A stretch of 64,000 nucleotides of DNA from UKL13-3 sp040387195 (GTDB lineage Bacteria > Bacteroidota > Bacteroidia > UKL13-3): assembly GCA_040387195.1 (NCBI GenBank), contig JAZKEF010000027.1, positions 121,270-185,269 of the forward strand. The letters run 5' to 3'. Below the pieces are notes generated by a model. That model made no database searches and was not told the origin of the DNA. It saw only the letters and a list, made by a program, of their open reading frames with translations. Below are positions 24,487-33,675 of the stretch, one piece after another. Every line of letters begins with the position of its first letter. The first letter of the stretch is position 1. Both the position numbers and the translations under genes were made by a program.

Positions 24487-24966
24487 CTATGCCTTCAATA
24501 AGAGTTGGATATTGGTCCACAAGGTAGTTTTAAGCGGCACATTATCCTGAAATGCGGTAACTGCATCAACAGCAAGAATAGAACTGTTATGATATGTTCC
24601 AACTTCGTATTTTTTTAAAGCTGACACCTCACTAAGCAACCAGTCATGAGCACCCCACACAATCATCCTAGCGGGTTTTATGATATTAATCATTTGCCCG
24701 GCCGATACATCATTGTGTTGACTCAAATCAACCAATGCAACATCTTCCATCGTGAGTTTCATTGCCTTATGTATCAAATTATGAATCATCTCCTTATCGG
24801 CCGGCGACAGGGATTCTTCAAACACAAAAACCAATCCTGTTTTATTCCCTCCTTCAAAGTTGATTTTTATAGGATTTTCGTTTTCTTTGACCACGTTTGT
24901 AAGCGGCTCATCAATCAGGTAGAACTCATCGAAAAGCGCTTTTATTTCATCTAATTCGTTTATCAT
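24487..24966 (-). CDS. Conserved-looking protein upstream of rdgB, unknown
   Basis: 159 residues from MINELDEIKALFDEF. A start four codons earlier (24978) would overlap the divergent ilvE start. Soluble, mixed alpha/beta, with a hydrophobic core strand ARMIVWGAHDWLLSE about two thirds along and a C-terminal helix LWTNIQLLL. No family is recognised. Zero-nt junction with rdgB indicates translational coupling. A role in nucleotide or DNA metabolism is a guess from position only. Confidence 0.7.
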   Translation of the reverse strand: MINELDEIKALFDEFYLIDEPLTNVVKENENPIKINFEGGNKTGLVFVFEESLSPADKEMIHNLIHKAMKLTMEDVALVDLSQHNDVSAGQMINIIKPARMIVWGAHDWLLSEVSALKKYEVGTYHNSSILAVDAVTAFQDNVPLKTTLWTNIQLLLKA

Positions 24967-24969
24967 CTT

Positions 24970-26043
24970 ATGACTCAAAATTCAATGGCAATATCCATAA
25001 AAATTGACAAAACCAAGCAGAGTCGAATTCATTTATGTGATTTCGAAAATATTCAGTTCGGAACAATCTTTTCGGATCATATGTTTAGAGTAGATTTTAA
25101 AGACGGGGCATGGCAACATCCGCATATTCTTCCTTACGGAGATATTTCAATCGCACCATCCCTTTCGGCTTTGCATTATGGACAATCCATTTTTGAAGGA
25201 ATGAAAGCTTTCAAAAACCAACAGGGTGAAGCCCAGTTGTTCCGTCCCGTTGATAACATTAAACGGATGAATCGCTCGGCTGCACGTATGGCTATGCCTG
25301 CCATTCCGGAAGAATTATTTATGGAAGGCCTGAAACAACTGATTAAAACAGATCAAAACTGGATTCCTACCAAAGAAGGAAGTGCTTTATATATTCGTCC
25401 GTTTATGTTTGCAACGGATGATTTTGTAGGTGTACGTCCCTCCAAAAATTTCAGCTTCATTATTTTCTGTTGCCCGGTAAACAGCTACTATCCAAAACCC
25501 ATCAATGTGCTTGTTGAACAAAAGTATGTGAGGGCTTTTGAAGGTGGTGTTGGTGCCACCAAAGTTTCGGGTAACTACGGATTAAGTATGCAACCAACTC
25601 TGGAAGCACAACAAAAAGGATTTGACCAGATTATCTGGACAGATGGAAAAGAACATAACTACGTAGAAGAAAGCGGAACCACCAACTTGTTTTTTGCAAT
25701 TGGCGATACGGTTGTAACACCTGCATTGGATGGTACCATTCTGGAAGGTGTTACGCGCGACTCTTGCATTCAATTGCTCAAGCACAAAGGTGTGAAAGTA
25801 GAAGAACGCAAAATTTCGATTGCCGAAATATTGGATGCTCATAGCAGAGGGGTGTTAAAAGATGCATTCGGAACAGGCACCGCTGCTCTTATTGCCAAAA
25901 TTGCGAGTATCAATTATAATGGAACAACCTATGAACTTCCTCCTGTTGAAGAACGTTTTGTTTCCAATATGCTGTACAACGAACTGGAAGCCATCCGCAC
26001 CTCACAAACAGAAGATCCGTTTGGCTGGGTGGTGAAGGCATAA
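24970..26043 (+). CDS. ilvE: Branched-chain amino acid aminotransferase
   Basis: 357 residues, or 352 if it starts at the Met at 24985. Fold-type IV PLP enzyme of the larger BCAT group: LHYGQSIFEGMKAF near residue 70, GGVGATKVSGNYG with the PLP-binding Lys at about 199, EESGTTNLFF, and EGVTRDS. Last step of Leu/Ile/Val synthesis and first step of degradation. Divergent from the rdgB operon with almost no gap. Confidence 0.95.
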   Translation: MTQNSMAISIKIDKTKQSRIHLCDFENIQFGTIFSDHMFRVDFKDGAWQHPHILPYGDISIAPSLSALHYGQSIFEGMKAFKNQQGEAQLFRPVDNIKRMNRSAARMAMPAIPEELFMEGLKQLIKTDQNWIPTKEGSALYIRPFMFATDDFVGVRPSKNFSFIIFCCPVNSYYPKPINVLVEQKYVRAFEGGVGATKVSGNYGLSMQPTLEAQQKGFDQIIWTDGKEHNYVEESGTTNLFFAIGDTVVTPALDGTILEGVTRDSCIQLLKHKGVKVEERKISIAEILDAHSRGVLKDAFGTGTAALIAKIASINYNGTTYELPPVEERFVSNMLYNELEAIRTSQTEDPFGWVVKA

Positions 26044-26062
26044 GGAGTTCTTCTCATAAAAG

Positions 26063-26099
26063 AAAAGGCCGCTAACGATAACGTTAATGGCCTTTTTTA
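26063..26099 (+). terminator. ilvE terminator
   Basis: AAAAGGCC (26063-26070) pairs with GGCCTTTT (26089-26096), with an inner TAACG/CGTTA stem, then T residues. Confidence 0.88.
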
Positions 26100-26183
26100 T
26101 GCACAAGCAAGCATAGTTATTTGTTATTGAGAATTATTTGCTCCACTCATTCCGCAATCAACAATCCGAAATCCGCATTTCTT

Positions 26184-26720
26184 CTAGAATTTATTCTTCC
26201 ACATCATACTCTCTACGGGTTTTACCCCACGCTTGTTATATTTCGCATTTTTCTTGGTGTTATACATGGTTTCAATTTCACCTTCCACAACAAAATAAAT
26301 TAGCTGCCCGATTGGCATTCCCGGATAAATCCTTACCGGCTGCGCGCATGAAATTTCCAATGTCCAGGTATTGCAAAACCCTACATCCCCTTTCCCGGCA
26401 GTTGCATGAATATCAATACCCAAACGGCCTGTACTGCTTTTACCTTCCAAAAAAGGCACATGGGCATGTGTTTCGGTATATTCGGCAGTAACACCAAGGT
26501 ATAGGGTATTCGGTTGCAATACAAACCCTTCGACCGGAATTTCAAACGTATCAATTTTATTGTGTTCGCGGGCATCCAGCACCCTGTCCTTGTAGGTTGC
26601 CAGGTGACGTCCCAAATGAACATCATAAGAATTGGTACCCAGGCATTCCTTTTTAAAGGGTTCTATTAAGATGTTTCCCTTGTCGATTTCCTCGAGGATG
26701 CGTTTATCAGAAAGTATCAT
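26184..26720 (-). CDS. dcd: dCTP deaminase
   Basis: 178 residues from MILSDKRILEEID, the standard family N-terminus; the 10-residue extension from 26750 is rejected. Trimer active site GKSSTGRLGIDIHATAG (Ser/Arg/Glu region) and GTNSYDVHLG are present. Converts dCTP to dUTP, feeding dTMP synthesis. The C terminus ends KPVESMMWKNKF. Confidence 0.93.
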   Translation of the reverse strand: MILSDKRILEEIDKGNILIEPFKKECLGTNSYDVHLGRHLATYKDRVLDAREHNKIDTFEIPVEGFVLQPNTLYLGVTAEYTETHAHVPFLEGKSSTGRLGIDIHATAGKGDVGFCNTWTLEISCAQPVRIYPGMPIGQLIYFVVEGEIETMYNTKKNAKYNKRGVKPVESMMWKNKF

Positions 26721-26804
26721 GTGGTAGTAAGTTGAGGACGCAAAATACACGGACCGTTGTTTTAAAAATATACAAATTGTTCACACTAGGATATAGAGCA
26801 GGTA

Positions 26805-27611
26805 TCAGCCAACTGCTTTCCGGTTTTTAAACTTCCATTCGCGGTATTGTTTAAACAAGGAAGTATGCTGAAAGCTTCGGATGATCCATACTTTTAGGTA
26901 TACCAGCGGATACAGCAACCTGTTGGATAACGCAACTGTAAATGGAAAATATCGGTTGCTGTAACGCAACAGTTCCCGCTGGCTCAGCATTCGTTTATGA
27001 TAACTTGCTCCCTGAATATCATAATAGGCAACAATCCAATCGATAAACAGGGCTTTGTGGGTACCCGATTGGAAAAATCGCACAAACCACTCCGAATCGG
27101 CCACCAGCTTATAGGTATCATCATACAAACCGATTGCCTTAAAAGCGTTTGCCCTGAAAAATGCTGCCTGGTGGCAAATAGGATATTCACAGTAAAAATC
27201 CTTAAGGGTAACCGGACGTCCATTGATATAATTAATTCCGGTGGGTTCGTTTACTGTTTGAACCTTTCCATAGACCAAGTCCACATCATTGGGTATATAG
27301 GCAAATATATCAGCCAATACATTCTTATCGTAGAAGGAATCCCCTGCATTTAAAAAATAGATCCATTCCCCTTTAGCTGCGCGGATCCCTTTGTTCATGG
27401 CATCATAAATACCTTTATCCTTTTCACTGATAAGGGTTCCGGTTTGTTCTGAAAACTGACGTGCTACCAAAACTGTTTGATCTGTTGAGCCACCATCAAT
27501 GATGACCAGCTCAATATTGGGATAGGATTGGCTGATTGCTGAACGTAAGGTATCAGCAAGAAGTGTTTCGCCATTATAAACAACTGTAACTATACTTACA
27601 AGCGGCTGCAT
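26805..27611 (-). CDS. Family 2 glycosyltransferase
   Basis: 268 residues. GT-A fold: VSIVTVVYNGETLLADTL at the N terminus, VIIDGGSTDQT, and ISEKDKGIYDAMNKGIRAAKGEWIYFLNAGD with the DxD-like metal site at the NAGD end. This subgroup adds hexoses to surface glycans and is often near polysaccharide genes. Downstream of the small GTG-start lipoprotein after 3 nt, so co-transcribed with it. Confidence 0.88.
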   Translation of the reverse strand: MQPLVSIVTVVYNGETLLADTLRSAISQSYPNIELVIIDGGSTDQTVLVARQFSEQTGTLISEKDKGIYDAMNKGIRAAKGEWIYFLNAGDSFYDKNVLADIFAYIPNDVDLVYGKVQTVNEPTGINYINGRPVTLKDFYCEYPICHQAAFFRANAFKAIGLYDDTYKLVADSEWFVRFFQSGTHKALFIDWIVAYYDIQGASYHKRMLSQRELLRYSNRYFPFTVALSNRLLYPLVYLKVWIIRSFQHTSLFKQYREWKFKNRKAVG

Positions 27612-27614
27612 GAA

Positions 27615-27737
27615 TCAGAACCCATTAGGGCAATTGCATTTTTTCTTACCATGCCCTCTTCCCGAAGCACATCCGCTGGAAGAAACTACCATGCCAGCCA
27701 CCAATGCAATAAATAAAAGTGTTATTATTTTTTTCAC
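27615..27737 (-). CDS. 40-residue cysteine-containing lipoprotein, GTG start
   Basis: Reads MKKIITLLFIALVAG then MVVSSSGCASGRGHG and ends KKKCNCPNGF. A signal peptide leads to a lipobox-like SSGC, then a short basic tail with CNC. It starts with GTG; the -7 box lies 5 nt upstream, so a leaderless transcript starting at or near the GTG is likely. Three nucleotides separate it from the glycosyltransferase start. No family is recognised with certainty; small Cys/Gly/Pro lipoproteins like this are common in the phylum. Confidence 0.7.
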   Translation of the reverse strand: MKKIITLLFIALVAGMVVSSSGCASGRGHGKKKCNCPNGF

Positions 27738-27742
27738 AGCCT

Positions 27743-27750
27743 CAAAGTTA
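27743..27750 (-). promoter_or_regulatory. -7 box of the small lipoprotein operon
   Basis: Minus strand TAACTTTG (27750-27743), exact TAnnTTTG, 5 nt from the GTG start. It overlaps the upstream ATG (27750) of the divergent DedA ORF, which argues for the later DedA start. Confidence 0.65.
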
Positions 27751-27785
27751 TGATTATTGCACTAAATAACGAAACCACCTTATTT

Positions 27786-28430
27786 ATGGAAATTATTGAT
27801 TTTGTCCTTCATATCGACAAACACCTTGAAACATTTATCAGCACCTACGGAACGCTGGTTTACCTTTTACTTTTCGTAATTGTGTTTTGCGAAACAGGTT
27901 TGGTGGTTACGCCTTTTTTACCGGGCGACTCCTTATTGTTTGCTGCGGGGGCCCTGGCTGCAAATCCTGATAATAACCTCAACGTGGGAATAATCATTGT
28001 ATCGCTCATCATTGCCGCTCTGCTTGGCGATAATACCAACTATTTTATCGGTAAGTTTTTGGCCCAAAAAGGTGAAGGGGCTAAACTATTCGGAATTTTT
28101 ACCATACGGAAAGACTACCTGGATAAGACACATGCATTTTACGAAAAAAATGGACCCAGAACCATTATCCTTGCACGTTTTGTTCCCATTGTAAGAACCT
28201 TTGCTCCCTTTGTGGCTGGAGTGGGTAGCATGACTTACCGCAAGTACATTACATACTGTATTGCCGGAGCCATTTTATGGGTTACTTTGTTAACTTTAAC
28301 CGGTTATGCTTTCGGGAATATTCCTTGGATTAAACAAAACTTTGAGCTGGTTGTTTTTGGCATCATTCTCATCTCATTGCTTCCGATTGTATACGAATTC
28401 ATTAAAAACAAACGTAGCCAGGCTAAATAA
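27786..28430 (+). CDS. DedA-family membrane protein
   Basis: 214 residues from MEIIDFVLHIDKHLETFI; the ATG at 27750 sits in the divergent promoter. VTT/SNARE-associated domain with re-entrant loops: FCETGLVVTPFLPGDSLLFAAG at about 37-58, then ARFVPIVRTFAPFVAGVG, holding the conserved Glu, Asp and Arg residues. DedA proteins are proton-coupled transporters or flippases, some recycling undecaprenyl phosphate. Five hydrophobic segments. Divergent from the lipoprotein/GT2 pair. Confidence 0.9.
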   Translation: MEIIDFVLHIDKHLETFISTYGTLVYLLLFVIVFCETGLVVTPFLPGDSLLFAAGALAANPDNNLNVGIIIVSLIIAALLGDNTNYFIGKFLAQKGEGAKLFGIFTIRKDYLDKTHAFYEKNGPRTIILARFVPIVRTFAPFVAGVGSMTYRKYITYCIAGAILWVTLLTLTGYAFGNIPWIKQNFELVVFGIILISLLPIVYEFIKNKRSQAK

Positions 28431-28474
28431 TTGACCACGCTTTGATTACCTTCGATACCCAACATCTGAAAACC

Positions 28475-29518
28475 ATGAAAAAAATATATACCTTATTTTG
28501 CCTGATGGGAATTTTCCTTTCACAAACCAATGCACAAATAACCATCACCCGGTCCGACTTCGGAATGATAGGTGATATCGTTTATTATGCCACCGATACT
28601 ACCTTAAATAACCTTTCGGTAGGAGCTTCGGGAACCAATAAAACCTGGAACTTTAATTCATCTGTATCACCCAACACGTATGATACCGCTACATTTAAAG
28701 ATCCCAATACTGTTTTGGGAGCACCTGCGGAAGCCAATCTGGCTATTGATGAAGGAATGCTGGGTGCTTCTTTTTTCCATATAGACAGCAACCGTGTTAA
28801 AACGGTATTGCCCCTGAGTGATTACGGAATGGATAACCAGCTATTATCGATTACCAATTTCCCTTTACAATACGGTGATGTAGTTAAAGACTCCTCATTC
28901 AACAAAGTTCAGGGAACTCCTGCCGACTTTGGTTTCTCTGGCTTACCATATGATTCGATCCGCATTACAGTAGATGTCAAAACGACTTCGACTGCTGATG
29001 GTTGGGGTTCACTCATTGTTCCATCGGGCACACACAATGTGCTACGGGTGCGGAATGTAACCAATGTGGATGTAACTGTGGAAGGGAAAATTGCAATTTT
29101 TTGGACAACAGTTCCGGTTAATCTCGACCGAAACCAGATACTGTTTGCATGGTATGCCAAAAACAAAAAATATGCAATGGCCGAAGCGCAGCTCGACACC
29201 AATGGAGTAGTGACCACATTCCGATACCAGGTGGACAGTGTTCCAACTAAACCTACAACCGGGTTGGCAAACCTGACACCAACATCTCAACTTACAGCTT
29301 ATCCAAATCCGGCCAATGAAACGATCACGTTTAATACTACTTCCCCAACAGGACAACTGAGTATTATGGATGCGACAGGTCAGCTTGTTTCTCGCAAAAC
29401 ATTCGACACACAAAATATATTGTTTGATACACAACTGCTACCGGCAGGTTTTTACATGGCACATATTCAGGATACAGATGGAAGCCATTCGTCTATAAAA
29501 TTTGTGGTACAACACTAG
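28475..29518 (+). CDS. Secreted protein with T9SS type A sorting domain
   Basis: 347 residues from MKKIYTLFCLMGIFLSQTNAQ, a Sec signal peptide; the earlier ATG at 28442 is rejected. The middle (about 25-270) is beta-rich and not assigned. The C-terminal 75 residues form the Por-type sorting domain: AYPNPANETITF, LSIMDATGQLVSRK, LLPAGFYMAHIQD, KFVVQH. It should be exported through the type IX system and attached to the surface or released. TACCTTCG at 28447-28454 is a one-mismatch -7 box. Confidence 0.85.
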   Translation: MKKIYTLFCLMGIFLSQTNAQITITRSDFGMIGDIVYYATDTTLNNLSVGASGTNKTWNFNSSVSPNTYDTATFKDPNTVLGAPAEANLAIDEGMLGASFFHIDSNRVKTVLPLSDYGMDNQLLSITNFPLQYGDVVKDSSFNKVQGTPADFGFSGLPYDSIRITVDVKTTSTADGWGSLIVPSGTHNVLRVRNVTNVDVTVEGKIAIFWTTVPVNLDRNQILFAWYAKNKKYAMAEAQLDTNGVVTTFRYQVDSVPTKPTTGLANLTPTSQLTAYPNPANETITFNTTSPTGQLSIMDATGQLVSRKTFDTQNILFDTQLLPAGFYMAHIQDTDGSHSSIKFVVQH

Positions 29519-29521
29519 GCG

Positions 29522-30349
29522 CTATAACAGACCTTCAAAACATACATAAGGCCTCAGTTTCTCCGGAAGCTGAGGCTTTTTTTCATAGAGCGCATACATG
29601 GACGAACCACTTCCGCTCATGCTTGCATACAATGCTCCCGAATCATATAACGCGGATTTAAGTTCGGCCAAAAACGGCAGGGCTCGAAATACCGTATATT
29701 CAAAATCATTTTCAATGATTCCCTTCCACTGCGCAACGGGTACTCGGAGTTTCTCTTTTAAGGAATTACTGCTGTCAAACGTCTCCCTTCTCCTCACATT
29801 TTGATAAGCTGTTGCTGTGCTTGAGTGCAGTCCTGTTTGGAATAATACCAGGTAATACCCCGACAAATCAATTTGAACCGGCTCAAGTTCGTGACCCTTA
29901 CCAAATGCATAAGTGGGTGTATTTTGGATAAAAAAAGCACAATCACTTCCCAATTGGGCTGCATATGACTCCATTTGTTCAACCGTAAGCTGCAACCCGA
30001 ATTTTTGATTGAGCAACGTGATCATATAAGCCGCATCACTGCTTCCACCACCAAGTCCGGCACCCATGGGAATAATTTTATGGAGGTGTACTTTTACCTT
30101 AGGTAACCCTATGCTTGTATGTAATAAGTTGTAAGCCTTCACAATGAGGTTGTCTTCAATCTTTCCCTCAACAGGAAGGCCGGAGGCCGTAAATACAATT
30201 TGTTCAGGTTGGGCATTTGCCTCAATTACCTCGAGTATATCGGTGAATTTCACCGGATAAAAAACGGTTTCTATATTATGAAAACCGTCTGTTCGCCTAT
30301 TTATTACATGTAGCCCTAAATTGATTTTTATATTCGGAAAACAAATCAT
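29522..30349 (-). CDS. ispE: 4-diphosphocytidyl-2-C-methyl-D-erythritol kinase
   Basis: 275 residues from MICFPNIKINLGLHV; the upstream extension to 30514 overlaps the divergent phosphoesterase gene and is rejected. GHMP-kinase ATP loop PMGAGLGGGSSDAAY near residue 95, and a late SGSGSSMYALY motif. Phosphorylates CDP-methylerythritol in the non-mevalonate isoprenoid pathway. Its final codons contain a plus-strand terminator hairpin serving the opposite gene. Confidence 0.94.
   Translation of the reverse strand: MICFPNIKINLGLHVINRRTDGFHNIETVFYPVKFTDILEVIEANAQPEQIVFTASGLPVEGKIEDNLIVKAYNLLHTSIGLPKVKVHLHKIIPMGAGLGGGSSDAAYMITLLNQKFGLQLTVEQMESYAAQLGSDCAFFIQNTPTYAFGKGHELEPVQIDLSGYYLVLFQTGLHSSTATAYQNVRRRETFDSSNSLKEKLRVPVAQWKGIIENDFEYTVFRALPFLAELKSALYDSGALYASMSGSGSSMYALYEKKPQLPEKLRPYVCFEGLL
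29549..29583 (+). terminator. Terminator of the T9SS gene inside the ispE 3-prime end
   Basis: GCCTCAGTTTC (29551-29561) pairs with GAAGCTGAGGC (29566-29576) with one wobble, followed by seven T residues on the plus strand. It lies within convergent ispE coding sequence. Confidence 0.8.
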
Positions 30350-30363
30350 TGTTTCATTACCTT

Positions 30364-30371
30364 TACGTTTG
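30364..30371 (+). promoter_or_regulatory. -7 box TACGTTTG of the phosphoesterase gene
   Basis: Exact TAnnTTTG 24 nt before the ATG at 30396 and 14 nt outside the ispE start. Confidence 0.6.
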
Positions 30372-30395
30372 CAAGTTGCATAATTCATTTTAAAA

Positions 30396-31658
30396 ATGCT
30401 TGAATATAAAATTGCTGTCGCATTATCCATCATCATATTTGTTTTGCTGATGGATATATACTCCTGGCAAGGAGTAAAAACCTTTTTACGCCATAAAACA
30501 GCAGCCATCATCAACAGAGCAAAGCGTGTTCATTTCGGGTTTGGGGTACTGGCTGTTATTCTGTTTGTTTCTACCATATTTATTCCTGCTTTACAGAACA
30601 GTCATTATTTCAGAACCTATGTATCGGCAGCATTGGTTATCGTATACATCTCCAAACTTATTCTATGCATTTTTCTGTTGGTGGATGATCTCCAGCAGCT
30701 CTTCAGGTGGTTGGCGCGCAAGGCTGCTCCTGCAAAGAAACAACCTTCGGAATTGCCAACCATGACGCGGTCAAAGTTCTTGGCTACTACAGGTACGCTT
30801 GCGAGCGGCATTCCGTTGATTGTGCTCACCAAGGGAATATTTAAAGGAGCATACCAGTATAAAATACATCGTGTTCCGCTTTACCTTAAAAATCTCCCGC
30901 TGGCTTTTGAAGGACTCAGGGTGGGTCAGTTATCCGATATTCACACCGGCAGTTTGCTTGATAAAGATTCGGTACATAAAGGAATTCAAATGCTGATGCA
31001 GGAGAAAACGGACGTTATATTTTTTACAGGTGATCTGGTGAATAACAGAACGGATGAAGCCTATCAGCTCATGGATCATTTTTCTGAAGTAAAAGCGCCA
31101 ATGGGTGTATTTAGTATTTTTGGGAACCACGATTATGGCGACTATACCAGGTGGCCTAGTGTGGAAGCGAAAGAACAAAACCTGAAGGACCTGGTTGCCG
31201 TGCATAAGGATATGGGCTGGAATTTGATGCGGAATGACCATGTGATGCTGGAAAAAGGAAGTGAACGGATTGCTCTGATCGGGGTTGAAAACTGGGGTGA
31301 CAAGGGCCGTTTTCAAAAATTCGGTGATTTGGATATGGCTATGGATAAAATGCCTGATGCTCCGGTTAAATTATTGCTCTCACACGATCCTTCTCACTTT
31401 GATAAGATTGTAACACAACAACCCCAGTACAAAGATATACAGGCAACTTTTAGCGGGCATACGCACGGCTTTCAGTTTGGTATTGAAAATGCATTCATCA
31501 AATGGAGTCCGTCACAATACCTCTATCCTCACTGGGCAGGGTTGTATAAAGAAGGCAATCAGCAGATTTACGTGAACCGTGGTTACGGATTTTTAGGATA
31601 TCCGGGAAGGGTTGGCATTTTACCCGAAATTACCATATTTGAATTAAGACGCGCGTAA
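30396..31658 (+). CDS. Membrane-anchored metallophosphoesterase
   Basis: 420 residues. Three hydrophobic helices in the first 100 residues (ALSIIIFVLLMDIYSW, FGVLAVILFVSTIFI, AALVIVYISKLILCIFLLV) and a TAT-like segment RSKFLATTGTLASG before a calcineurin-like domain. Metal ligands: QLSDIHTGS, FTGDLVNNR, FGNHDYGD, LLLSHDPSHF and SGHTHGFQFG. Resembles YaeI-type phosphodiesterases; possible substrates include UDP-diacylglucosamine-like lipids, not provable here. Ends 2 nt from the convergent DinB gene. Confidence 0.88.
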   Translation: MLEYKIAVALSIIIFVLLMDIYSWQGVKTFLRHKTAAIINRAKRVHFGFGVLAVILFVSTIFIPALQNSHYFRTYVSAALVIVYISKLILCIFLLVDDLQQLFRWLARKAAPAKKQPSELPTMTRSKFLATTGTLASGIPLIVLTKGIFKGAYQYKIHRVPLYLKNLPLAFEGLRVGQLSDIHTGSLLDKDSVHKGIQMLMQEKTDVIFFTGDLVNNRTDEAYQLMDHFSEVKAPMGVFSIFGNHDYGDYTRWPSVEAKEQNLKDLVAVHKDMGWNLMRNDHVMLEKGSERIALIGVENWGDKGRFQKFGDLDMAMDKMPDAPVKLLLSHDPSHFDKIVTQQPQYKDIQATFSGHTHGFQFGIENAFIKWSPSQYLYPHWAGLYKEGNQQIYVNRGYGFLGYPGRVGILPEITIFELRRA

Positions 31659-31660
31659 CA

Positions 31661-32185
31661 CTAATCATTCAGGTAACGCTCATGCATAATTTTCCGGTGG
31701 TGTAATTCATGTCCGAGTATGCTAAACAATAACGCCTTGGGCGTAACCGGTTTGCCATTTGCATTACCCGATTGATCCATCATCTCAGCAGTAAAACTCT
31801 TGAACAATTCGATAGTTGAAGCTCTGAGCAATGAAAATTCCCGTACCATATCATTGATATTCCGGCCGGTTGCATTGCCAGAAGCAGCGTAATCGTTCTC
31901 TTCAAATCCCGGCAGTGCTTGGGATTCCTTTCTTGCGAAACACAAAGCACGGTAGCAGAAAATACGTTCCGTATCCATTACATGCTGTAAGATATCGAGT
32001 ATGGTCCATTTCCCTTCTGCGTACCTGTAATGCAATGTTTCCGGATCCAGAGACGTTACCAACTCCATCGTGTCCATGTAAGCCTGGTAAAGTTCTATAT
32101 AAATATCTTCTCCTTTAACCAATGAAATGTAGGTATCAAAATAAGGAGGATAGGTTCCCTGAACAGGTCTGGCAATAGCTGTCAT
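31661..32185 (-). CDS. DinB-superfamily protein
   Basis: 174 residues, four-helix DinB/YfiT fold. Metal-binding histidines: KWTILDILQHVMDTERIF (first His) and LGHELHHRKIMHERYL (His pair at the C terminus). The family includes thiol-dependent S-transferases and uncharacterised metalloproteins. It is the third gene of a tightly packed minus-strand run after the M1 peptidase and the GT-C-like gene (gaps 2 and 6 nt). Confidence 0.85.
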   Translation of the reverse strand: MTAIARPVQGTYPPYFDTYISLVKGEDIYIELYQAYMDTMELVTSLDPETLHYRYAEGKWTILDILQHVMDTERIFCYRALCFARKESQALPGFEENDYAASGNATGRNINDMVREFSLLRASTIELFKSFTAEMMDQSGNANGKPVTPKALLFSILGHELHHRKIMHERYLND

Positions 32186-32191
32186 ATTGTA

Positions 32192-33673
32192 TTATTTTTT
32201 TCGGGAAGCAAGGTAAATATAATAGTTTTCATCCGGCACCATTGCATCCTCAAATTTTTTGATCAATACCCATTGTGAGCTTTTCGATGCAATCGAATCC
32301 TGCATGAATCCTCTAAATGATTCATTTGCAACGGGCAATAGGTAAGAGATTATAATCACCGCCTTTTGCTGTGCCTGTACCAAAGAGTCCGTTTGGTGCA
32401 AAAATAATTCAGGTGTTAGTGGCCTACTGCGTTTGTTGCTCCAAACCATATATCGTCCGTTGGCCCGGGTCTCCATGTAAAATACTGGTTTATTCAACCA
32501 GTAACTTATGGGTGAAATAGTATAATCAAGTCCTCCTGTAATGGGATACGAATCCAGCTTTTGCTCCCGGATGTAGGCTGCAACCCTTTTCCCATTGCTG
32601 AATGTTTGTGTGTAATCTGCATAAAACAATCCACATCCGGTAACCAACTGACATCCCAATACACACATAAGTAAAACGTTCAATCCCCTCTTGTTTTTTA
32701 CCGTACCCTCTTTAAACGTGAACCAATAACCAGCCATCAGTATCAGAAAAAAATGACCCAAAAACCGAGCGGAATCCATATTAGTAACAGTAAGAAGAAG
32801 AACCATTGAAAGTGTTGAGCACACATAAAAAAACAATACCCGTTTGTGCTGATAAAATAACACAACACATACAACAAACAGCACAATGGAAATTGCCAGA
32901 TCAAGCGGATATTGATCTCTCATATGAACGGTGCTCCACCCGAACAAGTCGGGCCAATAAGCAATGTAGAAATAACTGTCGTGCAACTGTGAAAACACCG
33001 TTTGCAATTGTTTGCCCGAAAAATGTGTGCTGTAAATATTATCGGGTTCGGGGTAAATTTGCCAGGCAGCAACAATCAACCCCAAACCAAGTAAAATCAA
33101 CCCAATAGCATATTCTTTCACTATAGAAACAATACTCTTTTTTTGCAACCATTCCTGCACCACAACTGTAGTTCCAAAACAGCAGGCTAATACGCATCCT
33201 GTTGCCGAGGTATTAGCCATCAAAACAAGTATTACCCAACTCCACACCGATTGTGGTTTGATACACAGGTAACACACCCAAAATAATAAAATGACTCCGT
33301 AACTGCGTGAGAGGATGCAATATTGAAACAGCGGATAAAAGCCGAAAACGAATACTGTTTTTTGCACCCAGTTAAACGGACTGAATCTGCAAAAAAGAAA
33401 TACCGCTGTTGACGTTACACAGATACTGAGTAGTTGTATTGCCACAATATCTTCGGTACATTGGGCAATACCATATAACAACAGATACCAAAGCATCGGG
33501 TGCCCTTCGTAACGACAATTCTCAAAGAGTTGCCTCAATGACTGCGCATCAATAACCAGCAACCATGCCTGAATCTCATCCCTCCAGAGTTCGTGATGAT
33601 ATGCCCCAACCATAGCTACACCTATAAACAGCAATGTAACAACACAAGACCTGATGAGGGTTGCAGACATCAT
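32192..33673 (-). CDS. Polytopic membrane protein, GT-C glycosyltransferase-like
   Basis: 493 residues with about ten membrane helices. The first outer loop has HELWRDEIQAWLL and the next RYEGHPMLWYLLLY, which match the acidic first-loop motif and following segment of lipid-linked-sugar (GT-C) transferases. The C-terminal 150 residues form a soluble domain. Probable use of polyprenyl-phosphate sugars; acceptor unknown. Its start is 2 nt after the M1 peptidase stop. Confidence 0.7.
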   Translation of the reverse strand: MMSATLIRSCVVTLLFIGVAMVGAYHHELWRDEIQAWLLVIDAQSLRQLFENCRYEGHPMLWYLLLYGIAQCTEDIVAIQLLSICVTSTAVFLFCRFSPFNWVQKTVFVFGFYPLFQYCILSRSYGVILLFWVCYLCIKPQSVWSWVILVLMANTSATGCVLACCFGTTVVVQEWLQKKSIVSIVKEYAIGLILLGLGLIVAAWQIYPEPDNIYSTHFSGKQLQTVFSQLHDSYFYIAYWPDLFGWSTVHMRDQYPLDLAISIVLFVVCVVLFYQHKRVLFFYVCSTLSMVLLLTVTNMDSARFLGHFFLILMAGYWFTFKEGTVKNKRGLNVLLMCVLGCQLVTGCGLFYADYTQTFSNGKRVAAYIREQKLDSYPITGGLDYTISPISYWLNKPVFYMETRANGRYMVWSNKRSRPLTPELFLHQTDSLVQAQQKAVIIISYLLPVANESFRGFMQDSIASKSSQWVLIKKFEDAMVPDENYYIYLASRKK

Positions 33674-33675
33674 TT

